Positions 6,044 to 12,369 of a stretch of DNA of 14,481 nucleotides are shown here, piece by piece. The notes beneath the pieces are model-generated. The model searched no databases. It was not told the DNA's origin and worked only from the letters and a program-made list of their open reading frames with translations. The stretch lies in assembly GCA_002359655.1 (NCBI GenBank), contig DENL01000027.1, positions 1 to 14,481 of the forward strand, given 5' to 3'. This DNA is from Rickettsiales bacterium UBA2645. Its GTDB lineage: Bacteria; Pseudomonadota; Alphaproteobacteria; Rickettsiales; UBA1997. The position numbers and the translations under genes were made by a program. Every line of letters starts with the position of its first letter. Position 1 is the first letter of the stretch.

Positions 6044-6816
6044 ACTTTGAATGATTTTTGAAGGATGAAAAATGATATTTCCCAAGAGATAGAAATGTTT
6101 TTATTGCCTGCGCTGAAATTTTTCAAACAAAAACTATTAAACTGCGTCAGCTGAGTTTTGCTAACAAAATTTTTTTTAGATAAATAATTAGAGCCATTAG
6201 CGCCGATATTTTTAATAGATTTTAAAGCTTCAGAGCCGCTGGTAAATTCTAGTTTCACAACTTCTTGCTGAAAGAATTTTTCTTCAAATCCGCAATTTTT
6301 CAGAGCCGATTTTAAATCATCAGCGTCTGGTAAAGTGTTGAAATTAAACTCACAACCAGTTGCTTTGTTGGCAGTTTTTAATTCTTTTAAACTTTCTTTC
6401 GTAGGTAAACAAAAAGCAAAAATTCCGTTTGGTTTTAGTAGTAAAAAAAACTCAGCAAAATTTTTATTGAAATCTGTCAGCCATTGCAGCGAAAAAGATG
6501 AAATCAAAATATCAAAGCTATTTTTTTTAAAAGGCAGATTTTCAAAATCACAATTAATTTTCAAATTATTGGTGCTTTGCTGAAGCATTTTCAAACTCAA
6601 ATCAGCTTCAAAAATTTGCAGATTTTTTTTACCAGCAAGATTGTTGGCAATAAAGCCAGTGCCAGAACCCAAGTCGATAATATTGAAATTCTCTTTAATA
6701 AAAGGCGAGGCGAGGTGACAAAGCTTTTCGGCGGACTGTTTTTGCACAACAGCAATTTGATGGTAATTTTTTGCGGCGCGAGAAAAGTTTTCGCTGATGA
6801 TTTTTTTATTTAGCAT
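6040..6816 (-). CDS. bioC: BioC-like SAM-dependent methyltransferase
   Basis: 258 aa class I methyltransferase. The N-terminal FSRAAKNYHQIAVVQ (11-25) is the signature opening of BioC, the malonyl-ACP O-methyltransferase that starts pimelate synthesis for biotin. The SAM site follows: IIDLGSGTGFIANNL (46-60), the acidic end of strand 2 (EADLS, 70-74), ENLPF (92-96) and FDILISSFSLQWL (101-113), then PNGIFAFCLPTKESLKEL (129-146), also typical of BioC. The start ATG 6816-6814 overlaps the end of ispG by 11 bp. No other biotin genes are in the window, and BioC-like proteins are easily confused with other methyltransferases (for example ubiquinone assembly factor NDUFAF5-type proteins in alphaproteobacteria). 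Methyltransferase is sure, BioC fairly likely. Confidence 0.75.
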   Translation of the reverse strand: MLNKKIISENFSRAAKNYHQIAVVQKQSAEKLCHLASPFIKENFNIIDLGSGTGFIANNLAGKKNLQIFEADLSLKMLQQSTNNLKINCDFENLPFKKNSFDILISSFSLQWLTDFNKNFAEFFLLLKPNGIFAFCLPTKESLKELKTANKATGCEFNFNTLPDADDLKSALKNCGFEEKFFQQEVVKLEFTSGSEALKSIKNIGANGSNYLSKKNFVSKTQLTQFNSFCLKNFSAGNKNISISWEISFFILQKSFKV

Positions 6817-7915
6817 TTTTTGCTTCCTTCTCGATCAAGCTGACAATGTGATCGACTAACTCTTCGCTAGTTGCTTTGTGATCTGGTTTGCCATTCATGT
6901 AAACATTGTGTCGTCCGCCGCCACCACCAGTAATGCCAATTTGAGTGTGGGCAGCTTCACCAAGTCCATTTACAACGCAGCCTAAAATTGAAACTGTCAG
7001 TGGAGTTTTGATATGTTCGACACGCTTTTCAACTGCTTCAACAGTTTTTATCACATCAAAAGCTTGACGGGCGCAAGACGGGCAAGAAATTAAATTTACG
7101 CCACGATGACGCAGACCCAAGGTTTTCAGAATCTGATAAGCAACTTTGATTTCTTCTTTTGGATCAGCAGAAAGTGAAACGCGCATGGTATCGCCAATTC
7201 CTTCCCAGAGAAGAGTTCCAAGGCCAATTGCTGATTTTACTGTGCCGGCGGCTAAACTTCCAGCTTCGGTAATTCCGATATGCAGTGGATAATCGCAAAC
7301 TGCTGCCAAAGCTCGATAGCCGGCGACTGCCAAAAAAACATCAGAAGCTTTAACACTGATTTTGAAATTAAAAAAATCGTTATCTTCCAAAATTTGGATG
7401 TGACGCTTGGCTGATTCAACCAAAGCTTCTGGCGTTGGAGTTTTATATTTGTTAAGCAAATCTTGTTCGAGCGAACCAGCATTAACGCCAATACGAATTG
7501 AGCAGCCATGATCTTTGGCGGCTTTGATTACTTCGCGAACTTTTTCATCAGATCCAATATTTCCGGGATTGATACGCAAACATTTTGCACCAGCTTCTGC
7601 CGCTTCAATAGCGCGACGGTAATGAAAATGAATATCGGCAATTATTGGAACTGGACAGTGCGGAATTATTTGGCGTAGCGCGTCAGAAGATTCTTTGTCG
7701 GGAACAGAAATGCGCATTAATTCAGCACCAATTTCAGCGCATTCACTGACTTGACGAATTGTGGCTTGAATATCAGTTGTTGGTGTGTTGGTCATTGATT
7801 GCACTGCGATTGGGGCATCGCCGCCGATGGCAACTTTACCAACAAAAATCTGGCGTGACTTGCGGCGATTGACTGTGCGATAAGGGCGAATCTCATTTAA
7901 TTCTTGGCTGCTCAT
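6806..7915 (-). CDS. ispG: 4-hydroxy-3-methylbut-2-en-1-yl diphosphate synthase (IspG/GcpE)
   Basis: 369 aa, the length of the short bacterial form. IspG is the iron-sulfur enzyme that reduces the cyclic diphosphate MEcPP to HMBPP, the penultimate step of the MEP isoprenoid pathway in the cytoplasm. Visible hallmarks are PIAVQSMTNTPTTD (35-48), IADIHFHYRRA (92-102), LRINPGNIG (113-121), the 4Fe-4S ligands Cys278 and Cys281 (SCPSCARQ) and Cys313 (GCVVNGLGEA), and Glu320, equivalent to the cluster-binding Glu in the E. coli enzyme, followed by GITGGGGG. The ATG overlaps the tyrA stop by 4 bp (ATGA) and the end overlaps the methyltransferase start. Very secure. It indicates the organism makes its own isoprenoid precursors at least at this step. 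Confidence 0.97.
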   Translation of the reverse strand: MSSQELNEIRPYRTVNRRKSRQIFVGKVAIGGDAPIAVQSMTNTPTTDIQATIRQVSECAEIGAELMRISVPDKESSDALRQIIPHCPVPIIADIHFHYRRAIEAAEAGAKCLRINPGNIGSDEKVREVIKAAKDHGCSIRIGVNAGSLEQDLLNKYKTPTPEALVESAKRHIQILEDNDFFNFKISVKASDVFLAVAGYRALAAVCDYPLHIGITEAGSLAAGTVKSAIGLGTLLWEGIGDTMRVSLSADPKEEIKVAYQILKTLGLRHRGVNLISCPSCARQAFDVIKTVEAVEKRVEHIKTPLTVSILGCVVNGLGEAAHTQIGITGGGGGRHNVYMNGKPDHKATSEELVDHIVSLIEKEAKNAK

Positions 7916-9051
7916 GAAATTGAATTAAAAAGTTTTAAGATTTGTGAACGGTTTTTCTGGATTAGTTTTGCTAATTTTTCTTGGTCAAAATCAAAAATTG
8001 TAATGATGGAAACAAAGTCTTGAAAGCCACTGCCAGCATAGTTTTGGAAGTTTTTAATTTCTGAAATTTGTAAGTAGCTTGCGACAATAGCAGCACGGAA
8101 AAAAATTGCAGCGAAATTTTCCTCGAGGAATTTTTCTGGGAAAGACACTGTCTTGCGACTTTGTGACAAGAATAAGAAGGAGTGTAGCGGTGACAAGGTT
8201 TTTAAAGAGCTTGTCACCCCGTCTTCAGGGCGGAGTCTATTCAAGTATAATTCAATATTTTTTTCTAAATTAGCAAAAAACTCGAGATAAAATTTCTCCA
8301 AATTTTTCTCGTTTAATTTAAAAATATCACTCCAAATTTCAGCGTCAGAATTATCCAGACGAAAAGCGGTTTTAAAAAATTCGTCAGTGATTTTTTTGGG
8401 TGAAAAATCTTTAGTCAAAAAAGAAATGAATTGTGGCAAATGCGAAACTAAAGCATAAATTTCGTCATGCTTTTTGGCCTCAAGAAAAGCAACATTAGCG
8501 CCGATTTTTTCAATAATTTCTGTAACTTTTTTTACAGCATTTTTGTCAGAATTTTCAGGACAAATAATAAATTTTTTATTTTTAAAAAGTTGCGCAGAAG
8601 AATTTTCAAAACCAGTTTTTTCTGATCCGGCAATTGGGTGACAAGCAATAAAATTTTTTGACAAATTTGCTGGTAAAATTTTTGTAATAAATTCTTTCAG
8701 CGAACCTAAATCGATGATTACTGTCTGAGGCGAAATTTTGTGACTAATTTCAGCTAAGATTTTTTTGTAAGAAGAAAGTGGAGTTGCTAAAACTATCAAA
8801 TCAAAATCAGAAATATTATCTTCCAATTGAGTAAAATCAGAAATCACTTCTGATTTTATAGCTTTTTCAAGCGCTTCTAAATTTAGATCGTAAGCATAGA
8901 TTTTGTTGCTGATTTTATTTTGACTCAGAGCTTTAGCAAAAGATCCGCCGATCAGTCCAAGACCGATAATTAAAGTTTTGTGCAATATTTTTTCTGACAA
9001 GATTTTGATAATTTGAAGTTGATAATTTTTTAGTTCTTTAGTTGCTTGCAA
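7912..9051 (-). CDS. tyrA: Prephenate/arogenate dehydrogenase (TyrA) carrying an in-frame insert
   Basis: The NAD(P)-binding start TLIIGLGLIGGSFAKAL (26-42), the segment FIACHPIAGSEKTGFENS (134-151) with His138, and HDEIYALVSHLPQF (195-208) with His204 identify the TyrA dehydrogenase, which oxidatively decarboxylates prephenate or arogenate for tyrosine synthesis. The open frame begins at TTG 9051, but TTG 8985-8983 would give MHKTLIIGLGLIGGS, the normal family N-terminus; no ATG is available, so the start is uncertain. At 379 aa it is longer than the usual 280-310. Part of the excess is an insert at about residues 271-305 (RPEDGVTSSLKTLSP and on) with the hairpin described separately. The helical C-terminal domain follows (ASYLQISEIKN, then GSGFQDFVSI). 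It is the first gene of the minus-strand run and overlaps ispG by 4 bp. It diverges from the lipoprotein gene across a 58-bp gap that must hold both upstream regions; I see no convincing promoter there. Confidence 0.9.
   Translation of the reverse strand: MQATKELKNYQLQIIKILSEKILHKTLIIGLGLIGGSFAKALSQNKISNKIYAYDLNLEALEKAIKSEVISDFTQLEDNISDFDLIVLATPLSSYKKILAEISHKISPQTVIIDLGSLKEFITKILPANLSKNFIACHPIAGSEKTGFENSSAQLFKNKKFIICPENSDKNAVKKVTEIIEKIGANVAFLEAKKHDEIYALVSHLPQFISFLTKDFSPKKITDEFFKTAFRLDNSDAEIWSDIFKLNEKNLEKFYLEFFANLEKNIELYLNRLRPEDGVTSSLKTLSPLHSFLFLSQSRKTVSFPEKFLEENFAAIFFRAAIVASYLQISEIKNFQNYAGSGFQDFVSIITIFDFDQEKLAKLIQKNRSQILKLFNSIS
8137..8241. repeat. GC-rich hairpin element inserted in frame in tyrA
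   Basis: About 100 bp with around half G+C inside a much more AT-rich gene. It holds a perfect 9-bp inverted repeat, GGTGACAAG (8189-8197) and CTTGTCACC (8210-8218), with a 12-nt loop, and a third GTGACAAG copy at 8163-8170. It encodes a segment without counterpart in TyrA (about residues 271-305) and the frame is kept. The limits are estimated from composition and protein similarity. Confidence 0.6.
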
Positions 9052-9109
9052 AATTCTATCAAGAACTTAGTTTTCAAAATATTCCTCATAAATCTCTCAA
9101 AGATAAAAT

Positions 9110-9283
9110 ATGAAAAAAATAATTTTTCTCTTGTCTTTTTTTGTCTTGATTTCTTCTTGCGCATCAAAAACATTAGATATTAAAAGTCCTTGTGTTTCAA
9201 CAGAAGAAGGTCCTTGCGGAGTTAAAAAGCCAATTAATGAATGGTGGCTTAAAAACTCTAAAAATCATAAGGTTAATTCCTAA
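9110..9283 (+). CDS. Small lipoprotein, 57 aa
   Basis: Starts at ATG 9110 and stops at TAA 9281-9283. The N-terminus MKKIIFLLSFFVLISSC is a classic lipoprotein signal with lipobox ISSC, giving a mature peptide of about 41 residues anchored by Cys17. The mature part contains two further cysteines in SPCVSTEEGPCG and then KKPINEWW. It is too short for a length-filtered gene search but has its own upstream gap and sits 13 bp before the next gene on the same strand. The pattern (lipobox, IKSPCVS, a second Cys, KPIN) recalls small lipoproteins annotated as domains of unknown function in Rickettsia, but I cannot confirm that. That it is a real gene is likely; function unknown. Confidence 0.75.
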   Translation: MKKIIFLLSFFVLISSCASKTLDIKSPCVSTEEGPCGVKKPINEWWLKNSKNHKVNS

Positions 9284-9296
9284 ATTATCATAAATT

Positions 9297-9713
9297 ATGT
9301 CTGAAGCACAAAATAGCGGTGGTACAAAAAGCTTTGCTGAAAGATACGCCAAAAAACCCAGCTTTACTTCCCAAAATTTGAAGAAGGAAGAACCGAAATC
9401 CAATAAGCCTGAAAATGGCTCTATTGCTGATTCGATTCTTAATTCTAGTTCAAAGTCCAACCTTAAACCAATTGATCCTCAGAAAAAAATGCAAGCCGAA
9501 CTTATCTATCTTGTCAAAGGAATTGATGCTGGGCGCAATGCTTGGTATTATGTTTTAGTCGACCGTCTTAAAGTCCAACTTTTTTTGAAAGCATTGAATG
9601 ACGAAATCATTCACTTAGAAAATTATGGCAAAATTTTATTTTCAGCCTATGGCGAAGAGCCACCAGCTGAAATCACCAATTCTTTGAAAGAAGAATATGG
9701 CATTGCTTCTTAG
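9297..9713 (+). CDS. Hypothetical protein, 138 aa, disordered N-terminus and compact C-terminal domain
   Basis: Starts at ATG 9297, 13 bp after the lipoprotein gene, so the two are probably co-transcribed. Residues 1-65 are Ser-, Lys- and Asn-rich and look disordered. Residues about 66-135 are denser and look like a conserved domain: AELIYLVKGIDAGRNAWYYV, LVDRLKVQLFLKAL, IIHLENYGKILFSAYGEEPP. I believe this kind of domain recurs in alphaproteobacteria as an uncharacterised protein, but I cannot name a family. No signal peptide or membrane segment. It is followed by a strong hairpin with a T-run. Real gene: likely, given the fully open frame with sensible composition; role unknown. Confidence 0.75.
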   Translation: MSEAQNSGGTKSFAERYAKKPSFTSQNLKKEEPKSNKPENGSIADSILNSSSKSNLKPIDPQKKMQAELIYLVKGIDAGRNAWYYVLVDRLKVQLFLKALNDEIIHLENYGKILFSAYGEEPPAEITNSLKEEYGIAS

Positions 9714-9742
9714 ACTTAGATCACACTGTTTTAAACTATAAG
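9712..9742 (+). promoter_or_regulatory. Weak promoter candidate for ctpA
   Basis: TAGACT (9712-9717) and TATAAG (9737-9742) are separated by 19 nt. The match to the -35/-10 consensus is weak and the spacing long. It is noted because the hairpin at 9751-9783 leaves only about 12 nt before the ctpA ATG, so any dedicated ctpA promoter would have to lie upstream of, or overlap, that hairpin. Confidence 0.2.
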
Positions 9743-9750
9743 CCTTAGTT

Positions 9751-9793
9751 GCCCTCTATCCTCTTTTTAGTAGGGTAGAGGGCTTTTAATTTT
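9751..9793 (+). terminator. Rho-independent terminator or 5'-leader hairpin
   Basis: GCCCTCTATCCT (9751-9762) pairs with AGGGTAGAGGGC (9772-9783) over 12 bp with one G-U pair and a 9-nt loop, followed by TTTTAATTTT. This has the form of an intrinsic terminator for the lipoprotein/138-aa transcript. Because it ends just before ctpA, it may also act in the ctpA leader. Confidence 0.8.
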
Positions 9794-9805
9794 AGAAGAC
9801 ATCTC

Positions 9806-11140
9806 ATGAAAAATCTGATAAAAATTTCCGCCGTTGTTGTTATTTCAACTGCAATTGGCTTTATTTCGGCAATGTCGTTTTCACAAATTGAAATCAAGCC
9901 AATTAAATTTGACAAAAAATCTCCCGCTGAAGATCAAAAAGAATTTCTGCAAGACATAATCTCACGCGTTAAAAGCGATTACGTTGAAGAAAAAACCGAT
10001 CGCCAACTTGCTGAAGCTGCTGCAAATGGTTTACTCTCTTCGCTTGATCCACACTCATCTTATTTAAACGAAGATGCGCTAAAAGAAATGCAAGTGCAAA
10101 CCAAAGGTGAATTCGGCGGAGTTGGAATTGAAATCACCACAGAGTTTTCGTTGGTTAAAGTTGTCAGCGCAATTGATGATACTCCCGCCTTTAAAGCTGG
10201 AGTTAAATCTGGCGATTATATCAGCAAAGTTGATGGCAAAAGCATTGTTGGTTTAAGCATAGAAGAGGTAGTTAAAAAACTGCGTGGCAAACCGGGAACA
10301 AAAGTTGCAATCACAATTCTTAGAAAAAGCGAGAAAGCGCCACTTAATAAAACCATCACCCGCGAGATCATCAAAGTTAAAGCCGTAAAATCTGCTAAAT
10401 TAAAAGATGTTGCCTACATCAAAATCAATACCTTTTCTGAACAAGCATATTCTGGCTTGGTTGATGAGTTGAAGAAATTAAAAAATCAAATTGGTGAAAA
10501 AAACATCAAAGGTTTGGTTCTTGATTTACGCAACAATCCCGGTGGTCTTTTGGATCAGGCGGTTTTGGTTAGTGACGCTTTTTTAAATAAAGATCGCACC
10601 ATTGTTTCAATTAGTGGTCGTGATAAAAGTCAGACTAAATACTTTAAAGATAAAGCCGATGAAGAACTAGTTGCTGGCCTGCCAATTGTGGTGCTGATAA
10701 ATGAAGGTTCAGCTTCGGCATCTGAAATCGTTGCTGGCGCTCTACAAGATAATAATCGTGCCATGATCATGGGCGTTAAATCTTTTGGCAAAGGTTCGGT
10801 ACAAACTGTAATTCCTTTGGATAAAAATCACGGCGCTTTGCGCTTGACTACTGCTCTTTATTACACTCCAAGTGGCAAATCAATTCAGGCTCATGGCATT
10901 GATCCGGATGTTGAAGTTTTGGACGCCAAAATTCAAAAGCAGGATAAAGACGCAAGTTCAGAAGCTGACTTGAAAGGCCACATTGAGGTGCAAATTCAAG
11001 AAGCAATCATCGAAGCCAAAAAAGAAAAAATCGGTGACGATAATTTCGACTTATACGAAAAAGATTATCAGCTGGCTCGCGCTGTTGATTTGGTTCGTGG
11101 CGTTAGTATTTACAAAGACACTACTTTGCAAAAGAAATGA
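9806..11140 (+). CDS. ctpA: Carboxy-terminal processing protease, S41 family (CtpA)
   Basis: 444 aa. The N-terminus (about 7-26) is a hydrophobic segment that serves as a signal or membrane anchor, placing the enzyme in the periplasm. A helical region with SSLDPHSSYLNEDALKEM (78-95) precedes a PDZ domain (about 100-190; GEFGGVGIEI at 101-110, SAIDDTPAFKAGVKSGDYI). The S41 core has LVLDLRNNPGGLLDQA (237-252), NEGSASASEIVAGALQD (299-315) with predicted catalytic Ser304, and GVKSFGKGSVQ (323-333) with Lys329 and Gln333; the 25-residue Ser-Lys spacing matches E. coli Prc and B. subtilis CtpB. These proteases trim or degrade periplasmic proteins from the C-terminus. The stop overlaps the ATG of the SurA-like gene (ATGA), so the two are translationally coupled and probably share a role in envelope protein quality control. 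Confidence 0.93.
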   Translation: MKNLIKISAVVVISTAIGFISAMSFSQIEIKPIKFDKKSPAEDQKEFLQDIISRVKSDYVEEKTDRQLAEAAANGLLSSLDPHSSYLNEDALKEMQVQTKGEFGGVGIEITTEFSLVKVVSAIDDTPAFKAGVKSGDYISKVDGKSIVGLSIEEVVKKLRGKPGTKVAITILRKSEKAPLNKTITREIIKVKAVKSAKLKDVAYIKINTFSEQAYSGLVDELKKLKNQIGEKNIKGLVLDLRNNPGGLLDQAVLVSDAFLNKDRTIVSISGRDKSQTKYFKDKADEELVAGLPIVVLINEGSASASEIVAGALQDNNRAMIMGVKSFGKGSVQTVIPLDKNHGALRLTTALYYTPSGKSIQAHGIDPDVEVLDAKIQKQDKDASSEADLKGHIEVQIQEAIIEAKKEKIGDDNFDLYEKDYQLARAVDLVRGVSIYKDTTLQKK

Positions 11141-12306
11141 ATGCCAAAAGCATGAAAAATAAGCAAACTCGAATTAATCATCCTCCTCTTGAAGGAGGAT
11201 CGAAGAGCGCAGCGATTCGAGGAGGGGTTAAAAAACTTTTAGAATATTCCTTTCAGTTTCTTAACCCCTTATCGACTCACCTAAAGTTTTGTCGACTCTC
11301 TCTCGAGAACAGAGTGGTTAAACCGGGTTTTAAAAATTTTTTTGTTGGCAAAATTTTTAAGTGCTCAGCTTTATTTACTTTGTTATTATTTTTTTCTCAC
11401 AACTCAGCTGCTGATAATTCTCAAAGCGTTTTTGTCGTTGCTAAAATCAACAATAAAGTAATCACCAACTCTGAGCTAATCGACCGTTATCGCTTCGTTT
11501 TATTCTCATCAAAAATAAAAATTAATTCTGCTGCCGAGCAGAAAAATCTTCTCGACCAAATTATCGATAAAATGATCGATGAAGAGTTGATCAGACAAGA
11601 AGCTGCTGCTTTAAAAATCGAAGTGCCAGTTTCGGAAGTAGAAAATGCCGCTGAAAATATCGCTTTGCAGCAAAAGAAAAATCTCACTCAATTTAAAATT
11701 TCTTTGATTGAGAGAAAACTATCTTACATCAACTATCTGCGCCAAGTTGAAGCTGAAATAGCTTGGTCAAAAATTGTTTCGGAAAGCTTGAGATCACAAG
11801 TCAAAATCACTGATGCTGAAGTTAAAGAATTTTTCGAGCAGCGTAAATTTAATACCAATGTTTTGAAATTTTTTATTGCTCAAATTTTTATTCCAACGGG
11901 AGAGAATTCAGCAATCATGGCTAAAAAACTGGTTGAAGAATTAAGAGCGGGAGCAAATTTCCCAAGCGTAGTAAAGCAATTTTCACGTGATAGTTTAAGC
12001 GCGGAAAATAATGGTGAATTTGGCTGGGTGGCGCAAGGCGATATTGATCCAAAAATTTATGCAGCAATTGCTAAGTTGAAAAAAAACGAATATTCCAATC
12101 CAATTTTTTTAGCTGACGGCTACTATATTTTTAAAGTAATCAACACCAAAACCGAAACTAAAATTGAAGATCAAGATCTAAACACCGCCCGCAATAACAT
12201 CTTCGTCAAAAAACTACAAACCATCGCCAAAGGCCATCTGATGGATCTGCGCAAAAAAGCCTTTGTTGAAATCAACCGCGAAAAAGTCGGCACAATTCGT
12301 TTTTAA
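11137..12306 (+). CDS. SurA/PpiC-type periplasmic peptidyl-prolyl isomerase and chaperone with palindromic insert near the N-terminus
   Basis: 389 aa from an ATG that overlaps the ctpA stop (ATGA). A SurA-type chaperone region spans about residues 97-225 (VVAKINNKVITNSELIDRY, then LLDQIIDKMIDEELIRQEA), and one parvulin rotamase domain lies at about 241-337 (AQIFIPT, FSRDSLSAENNGEFGWV, ADGYYIFKV). E. coli SurA has two rotamase domains, here there is one. SurA-like proteins escort outer-membrane proteins through the periplasm. The signal peptide (FKCSALFTLLLFFSHNSAA) lies only at about residues 75-92, behind a segment encoded by GC-rich hairpin DNA. Either translation begins at 11137 with a long N-region, or at GTG 11314 (residue 60), which would give a normal signal peptide of about 33 residues. 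The second reading suggests that inserted elements displaced the original start. Family firm, start uncertain. Confidence 0.85.
   Translation: MNAKSMKNKQTRINHPPLEGGSKSAAIRGGVKKLLEYSFQFLNPLSTHLKFCRLSLENRVVKPGFKNFFVGKIFKCSALFTLLLFFSHNSAADNSQSVFVVAKINNKVITNSELIDRYRFVLFSSKIKINSAAEQKNLLDQIIDKMIDEELIRQEAAALKIEVPVSEVENAAENIALQQKKNLTQFKISLIERKLSYINYLRQVEAEIAWSKIVSESLRSQVKITDAEVKEFFEQRKFNTNVLKFFIAQIFIPTGENSAIMAKKLVEELRAGANFPSVVKQFSRDSLSAENNGEFGWVAQGDIDPKIYAAIAKLKKNEYSNPIFLADGYYIFKVINTKTETKIEDQDLNTARNNIFVKKLQTIAKGHLMDLRKKAFVEINREKVGTIRF
11180..11268. repeat. Palindromic insert(s) at the 5' end of the SurA-like gene
   Basis: ATCCTCCT (11180-11187) pairs with AGGAGGAT (11193-11200), and CCTCCTC (11182-11188) can alternatively pair with GAGGAGG (11219-11225). 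A further perfect pair, GGGGTTAA (11224-11231) and TTAACCCC (11261-11268), follows. The first part is about 57 percent G+C in an AT-rich setting and encodes HPPLEGGSKSAAIRGG, a peptide style I know from translated intergenic palindromes in many bacterial genomes. The insert may extend to about 11330. Confidence 0.6.
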
Positions 12307-12369
12307 ATCTACGACATAACATAGAAATAAGGATAGTACATTTTATGGTTGGGAGGTAAAAATAGAAAA

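Noticed and set aside
6335..6813. Plus-strand frames over the methyltransferase gene
   Set aside because: They are antisense to a well-supported SAM methyltransferase and show no domain of their own.
11487..11687. Minus-strand frame of 66 codons
   Set aside because: Antisense to the SurA-like gene; low-complexity Phe/Ser/Ile composition typical of a shadow frame.
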